From the NCBI RefSeq assembly GCF_002836475.1, contig NZ_PJBJ01000030.1, positions 992,001 to 1,056,000 on the forward strand: DNA of 64,000 nucleotides, written 5' to 3'. The notes beneath the pieces were generated by a model. That model ran no database searches, was not told the DNA's origin, and saw only the letters and a program-made list of their open reading frames with translations. A program made the position numbers and the translations under genes. The DNA is from Flavobacterium sp. ALD4 (GTDB lineage: Bacteria; Bacteroidota; Bacteroidia; Flavobacteriales; Flavobacteriaceae). Positions 26,113 to 34,003 of the stretch are shown piece by piece; the first letter of the stretch is position 1; the number at the start of each line of letters is the position of its first letter.

Positions 26113-26889
26113 ATGAAAGTACATATAATAGGAGGAGGGAACCTTGGAACTTCAATCGCAATAGGAATATCTAAATTTTCGAAAAACAATCAGGTTACCA
26201 TCACCAGAAGAAACACGGCCAGTATTGCCCATCTCGAAAATGCTGGAATAACGGTTTCTTCAGATAACACACACAACATTGAAGAAGCTGACGTAGTTAT
26301 TCTTACTGTAAAGCCCTATCAAGTGGATGTCGTTTTGGCTGATATACTCCCAAAAATAACGAATAAAACAATCGCTTCTGCAGTGAGTGGTTTGTCTATC
26401 GAAGCGCTTCAAAGTAAGATAGGTGAGAAAAATCATGCTATTCGAATCATGCCTAATATTGCTTCACAATTTGGGGAGTCTGCAACGTGTATTTCATTCA
26501 GTGAAAACAAAAAATCGCAAGCCCAAGCTGTTATTTCTTTATTTGCGGATCTTGGGACGGCGCCAGTGATCGATGAAAAATTAATGGATGCTGCTACTGT
26601 TTTGGCGGCGAGCGGAACTGCTTTTGCGTTGCGTTACATTAGAGCATCAATGCAGGCCGGTATCGAAATAGGATTTGATTGGAAAACGGCATTGGCTATT
26701 TCGGCACAAACCGTGAAAGGGGCGGCAGAAATGCTTATGGAAGAACAAGTGCATCCGGAACAGTTAATTGATAGGGTAACTACTCCTAAAGGTTGTACCA
26801 TTGCTGGACTTAATGAAATGGAAATGCATGGATTTAGCTCCTCATTAATACGAGGAATCAAAGCCTCTTTAACTCAAATAAAAGGTTGA
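26113..26889 (+). CDS. proC: Pyrroline-5-carboxylate reductase
   Basis: A 258-residue cytoplasmic enzyme that makes proline by NAD(P)H reduction of pyrroline-5-carboxylate. The Rossmann motif is IIGGGNLGTSIAIGI at the N terminus; TVKPYQVDVVL and IRIMPNIASQFGESAT are conserved cofactor and substrate segments; the C-terminal helical dimerisation domain has TVKGAAEML and TTPKGCTIAGLNEME. It lies 100 bases after mgtE on the same strand. Confidence 0.94.
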   Translation: MKVHIIGGGNLGTSIAIGISKFSKNNQVTITRRNTASIAHLENAGITVSSDNTHNIEEADVVILTVKPYQVDVVLADILPKITNKTIASAVSGLSIEALQSKIGEKNHAIRIMPNIASQFGESATCISFSENKKSQAQAVISLFADLGTAPVIDEKLMDAATVLAASGTAFALRYIRASMQAGIEIGFDWKTALAISAQTVKGAAEMLMEEQVHPEQLIDRVTTPKGCTIAGLNEMEMHGFSSSLIRGIKASLTQIKG

Positions 26890-26917
26890 TTTTAAATTTC
26901 TGTAACATAAACGTTCA

Positions 26918-26958
26918 ATGTAGCTTAATATAAGCATCTTATATTCAATATGCTACAT
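26918..26958. repeat. Two-tier hairpin in the proC-dehydrogenase gap
   Basis: An outer stem ATGTAGC / GCTACAT encloses an inner stem AATATAAG / CTTATATT with a CAT loop. The unpaired parts are TT on one side and CAATAT on the other. It starts 29 bases after proC. No T-run follows, so it is not a standard terminator. Confidence 0.5.
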
Positions 26959-27126
26959 AAAACCGAAAAATAACATGTAGTTCATCGGATTAAAATGCTA
27001 TACGTCGAAAAAAAGACGAAGTACTTTATTTGAACTATAATTAAACGTAGATTAGTGGTACCCTATTAATCTACTCTTACTTTTCTCACTAATGGAATAA
27101 TTGAAAACTAACAATTAATATACATT

Positions 27127-27207
27127 ATGATGAAAAATTTACTTTACAGTTTTTACGAGAGAATTTCTAATTTTTTATTTGGAGGACAAGATGTTTCACC
27201 ATTTTAA
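27127..27207 (+). CDS. Possible 26-residue peptide
   Basis: A short frame reading MMKNLLYSFYERISNFLFGG then QDVSPF and stop. It is amphipathic, sits within a 547-base gap without a larger gene, and is followed at once by two strong hairpins, as in a short independent transcript. I do not recognise a family. It could be a leader or small membrane-active peptide, or chance. Confidence 0.35.
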   Translation: MMKNLLYSFYERISNFLFGGQDVSPF

Positions 27208-27243
27208 AGAATTAAACCCGGTGTTTTAAAAGAAGAGAATTAT

Positions 27244-27316
27244 AATAGTATTCAATTTAAATACTATTAGCTGGAAAACCATTTCTAAATTTAAATAATT
27301 TGGAAATGGTTTTTTT
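27244..27316 (+). terminator. Double hairpin terminator
   Basis: First hairpin AATAGTATT / AATACTATT (27244-27268, 7-base loop). The second pairs 27275-27285 with 27303-27313 (AAACCATTTC / GAAATGGTTT) plus an inner AAATT / AATTT, followed by a T-run. It ends a transcript coming from proC or from the short frame at 27127. Confidence 0.8.
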
Positions 27317-27404
27317 AATTTTCAGTAGGTCGAAATTAGAATCTATTCGGTTACTATACTGAATACATAATCGGTATTAAAACAATAAATCGTGTTTTTT
27401 TCGT

Positions 27405-27412
27405 TAATTTTG
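27405..27412 (+). promoter_or_regulatory. -7 element of the 2-hydroxyacid dehydrogenase gene
   Basis: TAATTTTG matches TAnnTTTG exactly, 24 bases before ATG 27437. Transcription would begin after the upstream GTG at 27392, which supports the ATG as the start. Confidence 0.6.
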
Positions 27413-27436
27413 CTTTCTAAACTTAGAATCACTTTC

Positions 27437-28393
27437 ATGGATATTAAAATTCTTCATATTGACAGCAACAATGCCATTTTAATGAGGCAATTGCAAGAAC
27501 TGGGTTTTGAAAATCACGAAGATTTCACTTCCTCGAAAGAAGAAATCGAGGCAAAAATACAGTCTTACCAAGGGATTGTAATTCGAAGCAGATTCAAAAT
27601 TGATAAGTTCTTTTTGGATAAAGCTACTAATTTACAGTTTATAGCACGTGTTGGCGCCGGTCTGGAAAGTATCGACTGTGAATATGCGATATCAAAAAAC
27701 ATTACGCTCATCGCTGCTCCAGAAGGGAATAGGAATGCGGTTGCGGAGCATACTTTAGGTATGATTTTGTCGCTTTTTAATAATCTAAATAAAGCAGACA
27801 GAGAGATTCGATCAGGACATTGGAACAGAGAAGGAAATAGAGGGCATGAGTTGGATGGTAAAACTGTAGGTATTATAGGCTATGGTAATATGGGAAAATG
27901 CTTTGCCAAAAAACTGAGTGGTTTTGAAGCGGAAGTATTGTGTTATGATATTAAGCAGCATGTAGGTGATGCTAACGCAAAGCAGGTTTCTTTAAAAGAG
28001 TTACAACAAAAAGCGGATGTGCTGAGTTTGCATATTCCCTGGACACCGGAAACCAATAAAATGGTTGACGCTGCTTTTATTGATGCTTTTACGAAGTCTT
28101 TTTGGGTGTTTAATACCTCTAGGGGGAATCATGTAGTTACGGCAGATTTAGTAGCGGCTATGAATGCAGGAAAGGTTCTGGGTGCAGGACTGGATGTATT
28201 AGAGTATGAAAAATTATCTTTTGAAACTCTTTTTCAAGAAGACAATACACCTGAAGCGTTTCGATTCTTGTTAGAAGCGGATAATGTCATATTATCGCCT
28301 CACGTCGCCGGATGGACTTTCGAAAGTCATGAACGGCTGGCGCAAGTGATTGTAGATAAGATTAAGGCTAAGTATTTTAGTGAATACGAGTAA
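27437..28393 (+). CDS. D-isomer-specific 2-hydroxyacid dehydrogenase (SerA-like)
   Basis: A 318-residue NAD-dependent dehydrogenase. The NAD-binding motif is VGIIGYGNMGK (about residue 145) and the catalytic triad positions are visible: Arg in NTSRGNHVV, Glu in GLDVLEYE, His in SPHVAGW. It lacks the ACT domain of long phosphoglycerate dehydrogenases, so it may be a short SerA or a reductase for another 2-keto acid. The start at 27437 is set by the promoter at 27405. It is monocistronic. Confidence 0.88.
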   Translation: MDIKILHIDSNNAILMRQLQELGFENHEDFTSSKEEIEAKIQSYQGIVIRSRFKIDKFFLDKATNLQFIARVGAGLESIDCEYAISKNITLIAAPEGNRNAVAEHTLGMILSLFNNLNKADREIRSGHWNREGNRGHELDGKTVGIIGYGNMGKCFAKKLSGFEAEVLCYDIKQHVGDANAKQVSLKELQQKADVLSLHIPWTPETNKMVDAAFIDAFTKSFWVFNTSRGNHVVTADLVAAMNAGKVLGAGLDVLEYEKLSFETLFQEDNTPEAFRFLLEADNVILSPHVAGWTFESHERLAQVIVDKIKAKYFSEYE

Positions 28394-28594
28394 TATTTAA
28401 TTTAAAAGGGCAGACTATTGGTGGCCGTATTTTTAAATTAAAAAAGGGATTAAAAATTAGTTGCTTAATTCGTTGTGTTTAGTTAGTTTTTGGGCTAACA
28501 GGGATTATAATTAAATTTTTGGAGCCGATTGATCTCAATTTAGATAAAATTTAATATATTTATTACTTAGATATCAATCAATTCATCAGCTATC

Positions 28595-28876
28595 ATGGAA
28601 AATTCAAACAAGGAACATTGGAATAATCCACAACCTGTTAAAGAAGACAACAAAAAAATAGCAGCAGGCATATTAGCACTACTTCTGGCACCTTTTGGAA
28701 TTCATAAATTCCTTTTAGGATATACAACAGAAGGTATAATATGGCTTGTGATTAGTCTTGTTACCTGCGGTACAGTAACTGCCCTGTTAGGGTTTATAGA
28801 AGGGATAATTTATTTGACTAAATCAGATGAGGAATTTTATCAAACCTATCAGGTAAACAAAAAAGGCTGGTTTTGA
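28595..28876 (+). CDS. TM2 domain-containing protein
   Basis: A 93-residue membrane protein. After a hydrophilic N terminus (about 22 residues) come two helices, AAGILALLLAPFGIHKFLLG and GIIWLVISLVTCGTVTALLGFIEGIIYL, with the TM2 signature of a short charged turn between them (GIHKF in place of the DRF-type motif, then GYTTEG). The C terminus is hydrophilic. The function of TM2 proteins in bacteria is unknown. Its transcript ends in the large palindrome at 28918. Confidence 0.88.
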   Translation: MENSNKEHWNNPQPVKEDNKKIAAGILALLLAPFGIHKFLLGYTTEGIIWLVISLVTCGTVTALLGFIEGIIYLTKSDEEFYQTYQVNKKGWF

Positions 28877-28917
28877 TATCAATTATATTTACTAGTTATT
28901 CTAAATAAATTCTGGTA

Positions 28918-28961
28918 TAAACGTAAAAAAGTCTCGGAATTCCGAGACTTTTTTACGTTTA
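28918..28961. terminator. 44-base perfect palindrome, bidirectional terminator
   Basis: Bases 28918-28961 are a perfect palindrome centred on GGAATTCC, with AAAAAA on the left arm and TTTTTT on the right. It separates the convergent TM2 and acyltransferase genes and gives both strands a GC stem (GTCTCGG) with a U-tract. Confidence 0.92.
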
Positions 28962-28990
28962 ATTCTTATTTGGAAAAGGTTAGGATCTGA

Positions 28991-30793
28991 CTAATCTTCT
29001 TTATCGGCTAATTTTCTTTCTAGTTCTGCCTGAAATTCTTCCATAACAGGTTTCATAGTGCTTTCAGGAATATCTGCAATTCTAATGTACATAAGGCCAT
29101 CAACAGCATTATTAAACAATGGATCAACATTAAAAGCAACCACTTTTGCATTTTGTTTGATGTATTTTTTAATTAATACCGGCAAACGCAAAACTCCTGG
29201 TTCGAGTTCATCAATAATTTTGTCAAATTTATTTAAATCAGCTTCTGTTTCATTAAAAATAAAATCTTTATCAGCATCTTTCAGTTTTACTTTATAGGCT
29301 TTCTTAGGATGAACATACTGTGCGATGTAAGGGTCATAATAATTTGATTTCATAAATTCAATCATTAAAGATTTTGAAAAATCAGAGAATTGATTGCTGA
29401 TACTTACACCCCCAAGAAGGAATTTATGTTCCGGAAAACGTAAGGTGGTATGAATGATTCCTTTCCAAAGCAAGAAAAGGGGCATCGGTTTTTGCTGGTA
29501 TTCTCTGATGATGAATGCACGACCCATTTCGATGGACTGATTCATCATATCGTCAAGTTCTGGCTCAAAACGAAAAAGTTCATTCAAATAAAAACCTTCT
29601 ATTCCGTATTTAGGATAAATTTCTGAGCCTAGTCCCATTCTATATGCTCCTGCGATTTTCTTCGCCTCTTCATCCCATAAGAAAAGATGGTGGTAGTATT
29701 GATCGAATTTGTCTAAATCGATAGACTCGTTTGTTCCTTCTCCCACTTCTCTAAATGTGATTTCACGCAATCGTCCGATTTCATGAAGAATACTTGGGAT
29801 TGTATTCGCTTCGGCAAAAAACACCTCGTAGTTTTTACTTTGTAACAGTCTGCAATCCGTGTTTCGTAAAGTATCGACTTCTGCAATTATTTTTTCTCCA
29901 TTTGCAGGAGTCACGATTTCTTTAGGGCTTCTGGGAATCTTTAAATGTGGTGTTGTCAGTAACTTAAATTCTTTATCGTAAGGATTGGCCAACATATAGG
30001 TCTTTTTTCTCAGGAATTCAGAATAAAGCTCTGTTGTTTTATATTCATTTTGTTCTGCGACAGAAATCGGTTTTCCTATTCTGACTTTTATGACGCGATG
30101 TTTCTGACTAAAAACTTCTGATGGTAATTTTGCAGTACGAAAGGTTCCACTAATTTTAGAAAGGAAATAAAACAACCAACTATTTCTAGCGTGAAAATAA
30201 ATAGGCACAACTGGAACTTGCGCTTTACGGATTACTTTAATAGCCCCTTCTTCCCATGGTTTGTCGACCATAAGTTTTCCGTCTTTGTAACTGGAAACTT
30301 CTCCGGCTGGAAACATTCCAAGAGGTTTTCCATCACTTAAGTGACGTAAAGTTTCCTTAATCCCTATCACACTTGATTTGGTACCCTTATGATTTTCAAA
30401 AGGATTGACAGGCATGATGTATTTTTTGAGAGGCTTAATTCTATGTAATAAGAAGTTTGCTATTATTTTGAAGTTTGGTTCTCGTTCGAGCATTAATTTC
30501 AACAATAAAACACCATCTATGCCGCCCAAAGGATGATTGGAAATGGTTATATACGCACCGTCTTTTGGTAGCCGTTTAAAATCTTCTTCTGGGATTTCAA
30601 ATTTTATTTGTAAGTCGGATAATATGGCATTTAAGAACTCAACGTCTTTTAAATGTTTATTACCGTCATAAAATTTATTAAGCTTAGATATCTTTAATGC
30701 TTTCATCAAAAGCCAACCGGAAAAAGTTCCCAGAACTCCATATTTTTGAGCGTTTATTGCTTTTGCAACTTCTTTGGCGGTAACTAAACCCAT
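28991..30793 (-). CDS. Bifunctional acyltransferase, PlsC domain fused to OlsB-like GNAT domain (OlsF-like)
   Basis: A 600-residue membrane-associated protein. The N-terminal part (about residues 60-290) is a PlsC-type O-acyltransferase with NHPLGGIDG as the NHxxxxD catalytic motif, and GMFPAGEVSSYK as the glycerophosphate-type EGTR/PAGE block. The C-terminal part (about 315-545) is a GNAT-like domain of the OlsB/hemolysin type (LREITFREVGEGTN, FLLGGVSISNQF). OlsF proteins with this order make ornithine lipids in Serratia and in Flavobacterium johnsoniae, acylating the amino acid with the C-terminal domain and adding the second acyl chain with the N-terminal one. Amino-acid choice (ornithine or glycine) cannot be read. 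Confidence 0.75.
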   Translation of the reverse strand: MGLVTAKEVAKAINAQKYGVLGTFSGWLLMKALKISKLNKFYDGNKHLKDVEFLNAILSDLQIKFEIPEEDFKRLPKDGAYITISNHPLGGIDGVLLLKLMLEREPNFKIIANFLLHRIKPLKKYIMPVNPFENHKGTKSSVIGIKETLRHLSDGKPLGMFPAGEVSSYKDGKLMVDKPWEEGAIKVIRKAQVPVVPIYFHARNSWLFYFLSKISGTFRTAKLPSEVFSQKHRVIKVRIGKPISVAEQNEYKTTELYSEFLRKKTYMLANPYDKEFKLLTTPHLKIPRSPKEIVTPANGEKIIAEVDTLRNTDCRLLQSKNYEVFFAEANTIPSILHEIGRLREITFREVGEGTNESIDLDKFDQYYHHLFLWDEEAKKIAGAYRMGLGSEIYPKYGIEGFYLNELFRFEPELDDMMNQSIEMGRAFIIREYQQKPMPLFLLWKGIIHTTLRFPEHKFLLGGVSISNQFSDFSKSLMIEFMKSNYYDPYIAQYVHPKKAYKVKLKDADKDFIFNETEADLNKFDKIIDELEPGVLRLPVLIKKYIKQNAKVVAFNVDPLFNNAVDGLMYIRIADIPESTMKPVMEEFQAELERKLADKED

Positions 30794-30902
30794 TTTCGTA
30801 TAGTTTTTGAACGAAAGGCGAAGATAAACAAAAAGTCTATGATTAGGCTATTGGGTCATTCGATTTTCTTGTTTTTTCCACTGTTTCGTTTTTATTTTTT
30901 AT

Positions 30903-30910
30903 TACTTTTG
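30903..30910 (+). promoter_or_regulatory. -7 element of xth
   Basis: TACTTTTG matches TAnnTTTG exactly, 20 bases before ATG 30931. No clear -33 TTG is seen. Confidence 0.5.
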
Positions 30911-30930
30911 AAATTCAAAATTATATAAAA

Positions 30931-31695
30931 ATGAAGATTATTTCTTATAATGTTAACGGAATTCGTGCTGCAATTTCTAAAGGATTCATTGATTGGCTGC
31001 AACAGGCAAATCCTGATGTAGTTTGTCTACAAGAAATTAAGGCATCTCCGGAACAACTTCCGTTATTGGATTTTGAATTAGCAGGATATCCTTATCATTA
31101 TTGGTTTCCGGCTACAAAAAAAGGATACAGCGGAGTAGCCATCTTATCAAAAACAAAACCGAATAACATCGTTTTTGGAACTGGAATTGAACATATGGAT
31201 TTCGAAGGAAGAACGATACGGGTAGACTTTGATGAATTATCAGTGATGAGTTTGTATCTGCCTTCGGGAACAAATAGTGCAAGATTGGATCATAAATTCA
31301 TGTTTATGGATGACTTTCAGAATTACATTACGGATTTAAAGAAAGAGATTCCTAATCTGGTAATTTGCGGTGATTACAATATATGTCACGAAGCGATAGA
31401 CATCCATAATCCAGTTCAAAGTAAAAAAGTATCTGGGTTTTTGCCCGAAGAAAGAGCTTGGCTTGATACATTTTTGAACAATGGATTCATTGACAGTTTC
31501 CGTTTTCTAAACAAAGAACCGGATAACTATACTTGGTGGACCGTGCGTGTTCCTAGTGCAAGACCAAGTAATAAAGGGTGGCGAATTGATTATTGTTTGG
31601 TCAGCGAGCCTTTGAAGGAAAGAATAAAAAGAGCACTTATTTTGCCCGAAGCAAAACATTCTGATCATTGTCCCGTTTTAGTGGAGATAGAGTAG
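30931..31695 (+). CDS. xth: Exodeoxyribonuclease III
   Basis: A 254-residue Mg2+-dependent AP endonuclease / 3'-5' exonuclease of base-excision repair. Motifs include NVNGIRAAISKGF at the start, CLQEIKA (metal-binding Glu), ICGDYNICHEAIDIHNP (Asp-Asn pair), WRIDYCLVS and SDHCPV (catalytic Asp-His). Length is standard. It is divergent from the OlsF-like gene and followed 40 bases later by an OmpA lipoprotein gene that may be co-transcribed. Confidence 0.95.
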   Translation: MKIISYNVNGIRAAISKGFIDWLQQANPDVVCLQEIKASPEQLPLLDFELAGYPYHYWFPATKKGYSGVAILSKTKPNNIVFGTGIEHMDFEGRTIRVDFDELSVMSLYLPSGTNSARLDHKFMFMDDFQNYITDLKKEIPNLVICGDYNICHEAIDIHNPVQSKKVSGFLPEERAWLDTFLNNGFIDSFRFLNKEPDNYTWWTVRVPSARPSNKGWRIDYCLVSEPLKERIKRALILPEAKHSDHCPVLVEIE

Positions 31696-31735
31696 ATTTA
31701 TAATTGATCACAAAATAATTTTTAAAGTATAAAAA

Positions 31736-32677
31736 ATGATAAAAAAAATTTCAATAGGATTGTTAATTGTAGCGCTTTCAACTTCGTGCGTATCTAAGAA
31801 AATTTACAATGATTTAGAAAATAGATTCACAGATTTAAAGAAAGAAAACAGAACCTTAGCTGATGAAAACTCAAACCTTTTACAAGCAAAAAATCAACTG
31901 GAAATTGACCAAGATGCATTAAGATCAGACCTGAGTAAAGTAAAGTCAGAGCGAGATAAATGGCTGGCTGATTATGGTGCTTTAAGCAATAAGATGGATG
32001 TGATGCAGGAATCCTACAATGCTTTAGAAAAGAACAGTAATGAGGCTTTGCAAAGTAACATGAGTAAAAATCGTGATTTGCTTTCGCAATTAGATGCTAA
32101 AGGAAAGGCTTTGGCAATTGAACAGGAGCGATTAAACAAAAGTGCCCAAAGACTGCAAGAATTAGAATCATTGATTGCCGCCAAAGAAGCAACGATGAAA
32201 AAACTGAAAGAAACGCTTTCAAATGCCTTAAATAGTTTCGAAGGAAAAGGACTGACCGTAGAGCAAAAAAACGGAAAAGTATATGTATCCATGGAAAACA
32301 AACTACTGTTCAACTCAGGTAGTTGGGCTGTAGGTTCTGAAGGAAAGAAAGCAGTTGTCGAACTGGGAAAAGTATTGGGAGACAATCCAGATATTTCAGT
32401 GCTGATTGAAGGTCATACTGATGATGACCGTTTCAGTGCTTCAGGTCCTATAGCTGATAATTGGGATTTATCCACTAAAAGAGCGACTGCGATAGTTGCC
32501 ATTTTAAGCGAAAACAATAATATCAATAAGCAAAACTTAACCGCTGCAGGAAGAGGGGAGTTTTCGCCATTGGCCAGTAATGCAACAGCGGAAGGAAAAG
32601 CGAAAAACAGAAGAATTGAGATTATCTTGACGCCAAGATTAGATGAAATCGCTGAAATGTTGAATGAAATAAACTAA
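31736..32677 (+). CDS. OmpA family lipoprotein with coiled coil
   Basis: A 313-residue outer-membrane lipoprotein. The signal peptide ends in a lipobox (LSTSC, Cys at about residue 18). Residues about 25-165 are a long heptad-like coiled coil (LKKENRTLADENSNLLQAKN). The OmpA domain (about 185-305) has the peptidoglycan-binding segment EGHTDDDRFSASGPIADNWDLSTKRA. It resembles Pal/YiaD-type proteins that link outer membrane and cell wall. Confidence 0.9.
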   Translation: MIKKISIGLLIVALSTSCVSKKIYNDLENRFTDLKKENRTLADENSNLLQAKNQLEIDQDALRSDLSKVKSERDKWLADYGALSNKMDVMQESYNALEKNSNEALQSNMSKNRDLLSQLDAKGKALAIEQERLNKSAQRLQELESLIAAKEATMKKLKETLSNALNSFEGKGLTVEQKNGKVYVSMENKLLFNSGSWAVGSEGKKAVVELGKVLGDNPDISVLIEGHTDDDRFSASGPIADNWDLSTKRATAIVAILSENNNINKQNLTAAGRGEFSPLASNATAEGKAKNRRIEIILTPRLDEIAEMLNEIN

Positions 32678-32797
32678 GTTGTAACGTTTTTGATTTAGAA
32701 AGGTTCAGTCGTAAGAAGCTGAACTTTTTTGTATTTAAATAAAATGAAAGTTTCTGAAAAATCTGTTAACGGGATACCATGAACTGTCAATAAAAGG

Positions 32798-32805
32798 TAC
32801 ATTTG
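32798..32805 (+). promoter_or_regulatory. -7 element of the aldo/keto reductase gene
   Basis: TACATTTG matches TAnnTTTG exactly, 42 bases before ATG 32848. Confidence 0.5.
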
Positions 32806-32847
32806 TAGTTGCACGCTTTTAATTGTTTTTAACTTTTAATCTAAAAA

Positions 32848-33885
32848 ATGAAATATACAACTCTACCCAATACTGAAATAAAAGTCAGCAAAATATGTTT
32901 GGGCACAATGACTTTCGGTCAACAAAATACCGAGGCAGAAGGACATGAACAAATGGATTATGCACTTGAAAAAGGAGTTAATTTTTTTGATACAGCCGAG
33001 ATGTACTCTGTTCCAGCACGTGAGGAAACCTATGGAAGCACCGAGAAAATTATTGGGACCTGGTTCAAAAAAACGGGAAGAAGAGAAGAGGTTGTTCTGG
33101 CTTCTAAAATAGCAGGCCCCAACCCAAACTTTACCTACATGCGCGATAAGAATGACTTCTCGCCTGCAAGCATAAAATACGCTTTAGATAACAGTTTACA
33201 ACGCCTTCAAACCGACTATCTTGATTTGTATCAATTGCATTGGCCGGAGCGAAAAACCAATTTTTTTGGACAAAGAGGTTTTACGGTGCAAGAGGATGCT
33301 TGGGAAGATAATATCCATGCTGTTTTGGATACTTTGGGAGATTTGATTAAGGAAGGGAAGATTAAACATATAGGCCTTTCTAACGAAACGCCGTGGGGAA
33401 TCATGCGTTTTCTGGAGGAAAGTAAATACAATCATTTGCCCAGGGTTAAAACGGTTCAAAACCCCTATTCTTTATTGAATAGACTTTTTGAAAATGGTTC
33501 AGCCGAGATTTGTATGAGGGAAAATGTGGGTCTTTTGGCTTATTCGCCAATGGCTTTTGGTGTTTTGTCCGGTAAGTTTTTATCAGGAGAAAATCACCCC
33601 AATTCCCGACTCAATCTATTTCCGCAAATGGCCAGATACAATAGTGCGCAGTGTGCTGAGGCGACTCGCTTGTATCAGGAAATCGCACATGAAAATGGTT
33701 TAACATTGACGGAATTGTCTTTGGCTTTTATAGAGCAGCAGTCTTTCTTGACTAGTACCATAATTGGCGCTAGCACTATGGAACAATTAAAAGAAAATAT
33801 TAATACCATCAAGGTGACTTTGTCCGAGGATCTGTTACAAGCAATCAATGCTGTTCAGGCTCTAATTCCTGATCCTGCACCCTGA
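32848..33885 (+). CDS. Aldo/keto reductase (Tas-like)
   Basis: A 345-residue NADPH-dependent oxidoreductase with a TIM-barrel fold. The catalytic tetrad is visible as Asp/Tyr in NFFDTAEMYS, Lys in VVLASKIAG, and His in YQLHWPER. The C-terminal cofactor loop includes STIIGASTMEQLKENI. Similarity in length and motifs to E. coli Tas is clear; substrates of this subgroup are varied aldehydes and ketones. It is monocistronic with its own promoter and terminator. Confidence 0.92.
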   Translation: MKYTTLPNTEIKVSKICLGTMTFGQQNTEAEGHEQMDYALEKGVNFFDTAEMYSVPAREETYGSTEKIIGTWFKKTGRREEVVLASKIAGPNPNFTYMRDKNDFSPASIKYALDNSLQRLQTDYLDLYQLHWPERKTNFFGQRGFTVQEDAWEDNIHAVLDTLGDLIKEGKIKHIGLSNETPWGIMRFLEESKYNHLPRVKTVQNPYSLLNRLFENGSAEICMRENVGLLAYSPMAFGVLSGKFLSGENHPNSRLNLFPQMARYNSAQCAEATRLYQEIAHENGLTLTELSLAFIEQQSFLTSTIIGASTMEQLKENINTIKVTLSEDLLQAINAVQALIPDPAP

Positions 33886-33918
33886 TTCTTGACTGCAAGG
33901 TTCGCGAATTTTTCACGT

Positions 33919-33957
33919 AAAGTCCACAAAGAGCAACTGTTTTATGTGGGCTTTTTT
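33919..33957 (+). terminator. Terminator after the aldo/keto reductase gene
   Basis: Stem AAGTCCACA / TGTGGGCTT with one wobble pair, a 16-base loop and a TTTTTT tail. Surrounding words (TTCGCGAATTTTTCACG, GCGAACTTTGCGG) resemble family B repeat arms. Confidence 0.7.
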
Positions 33958-34003
33958 AGTTCTATTCAAATTTTAAAATCATTGCGAACTTTGCGGTTAT
34001 GCA

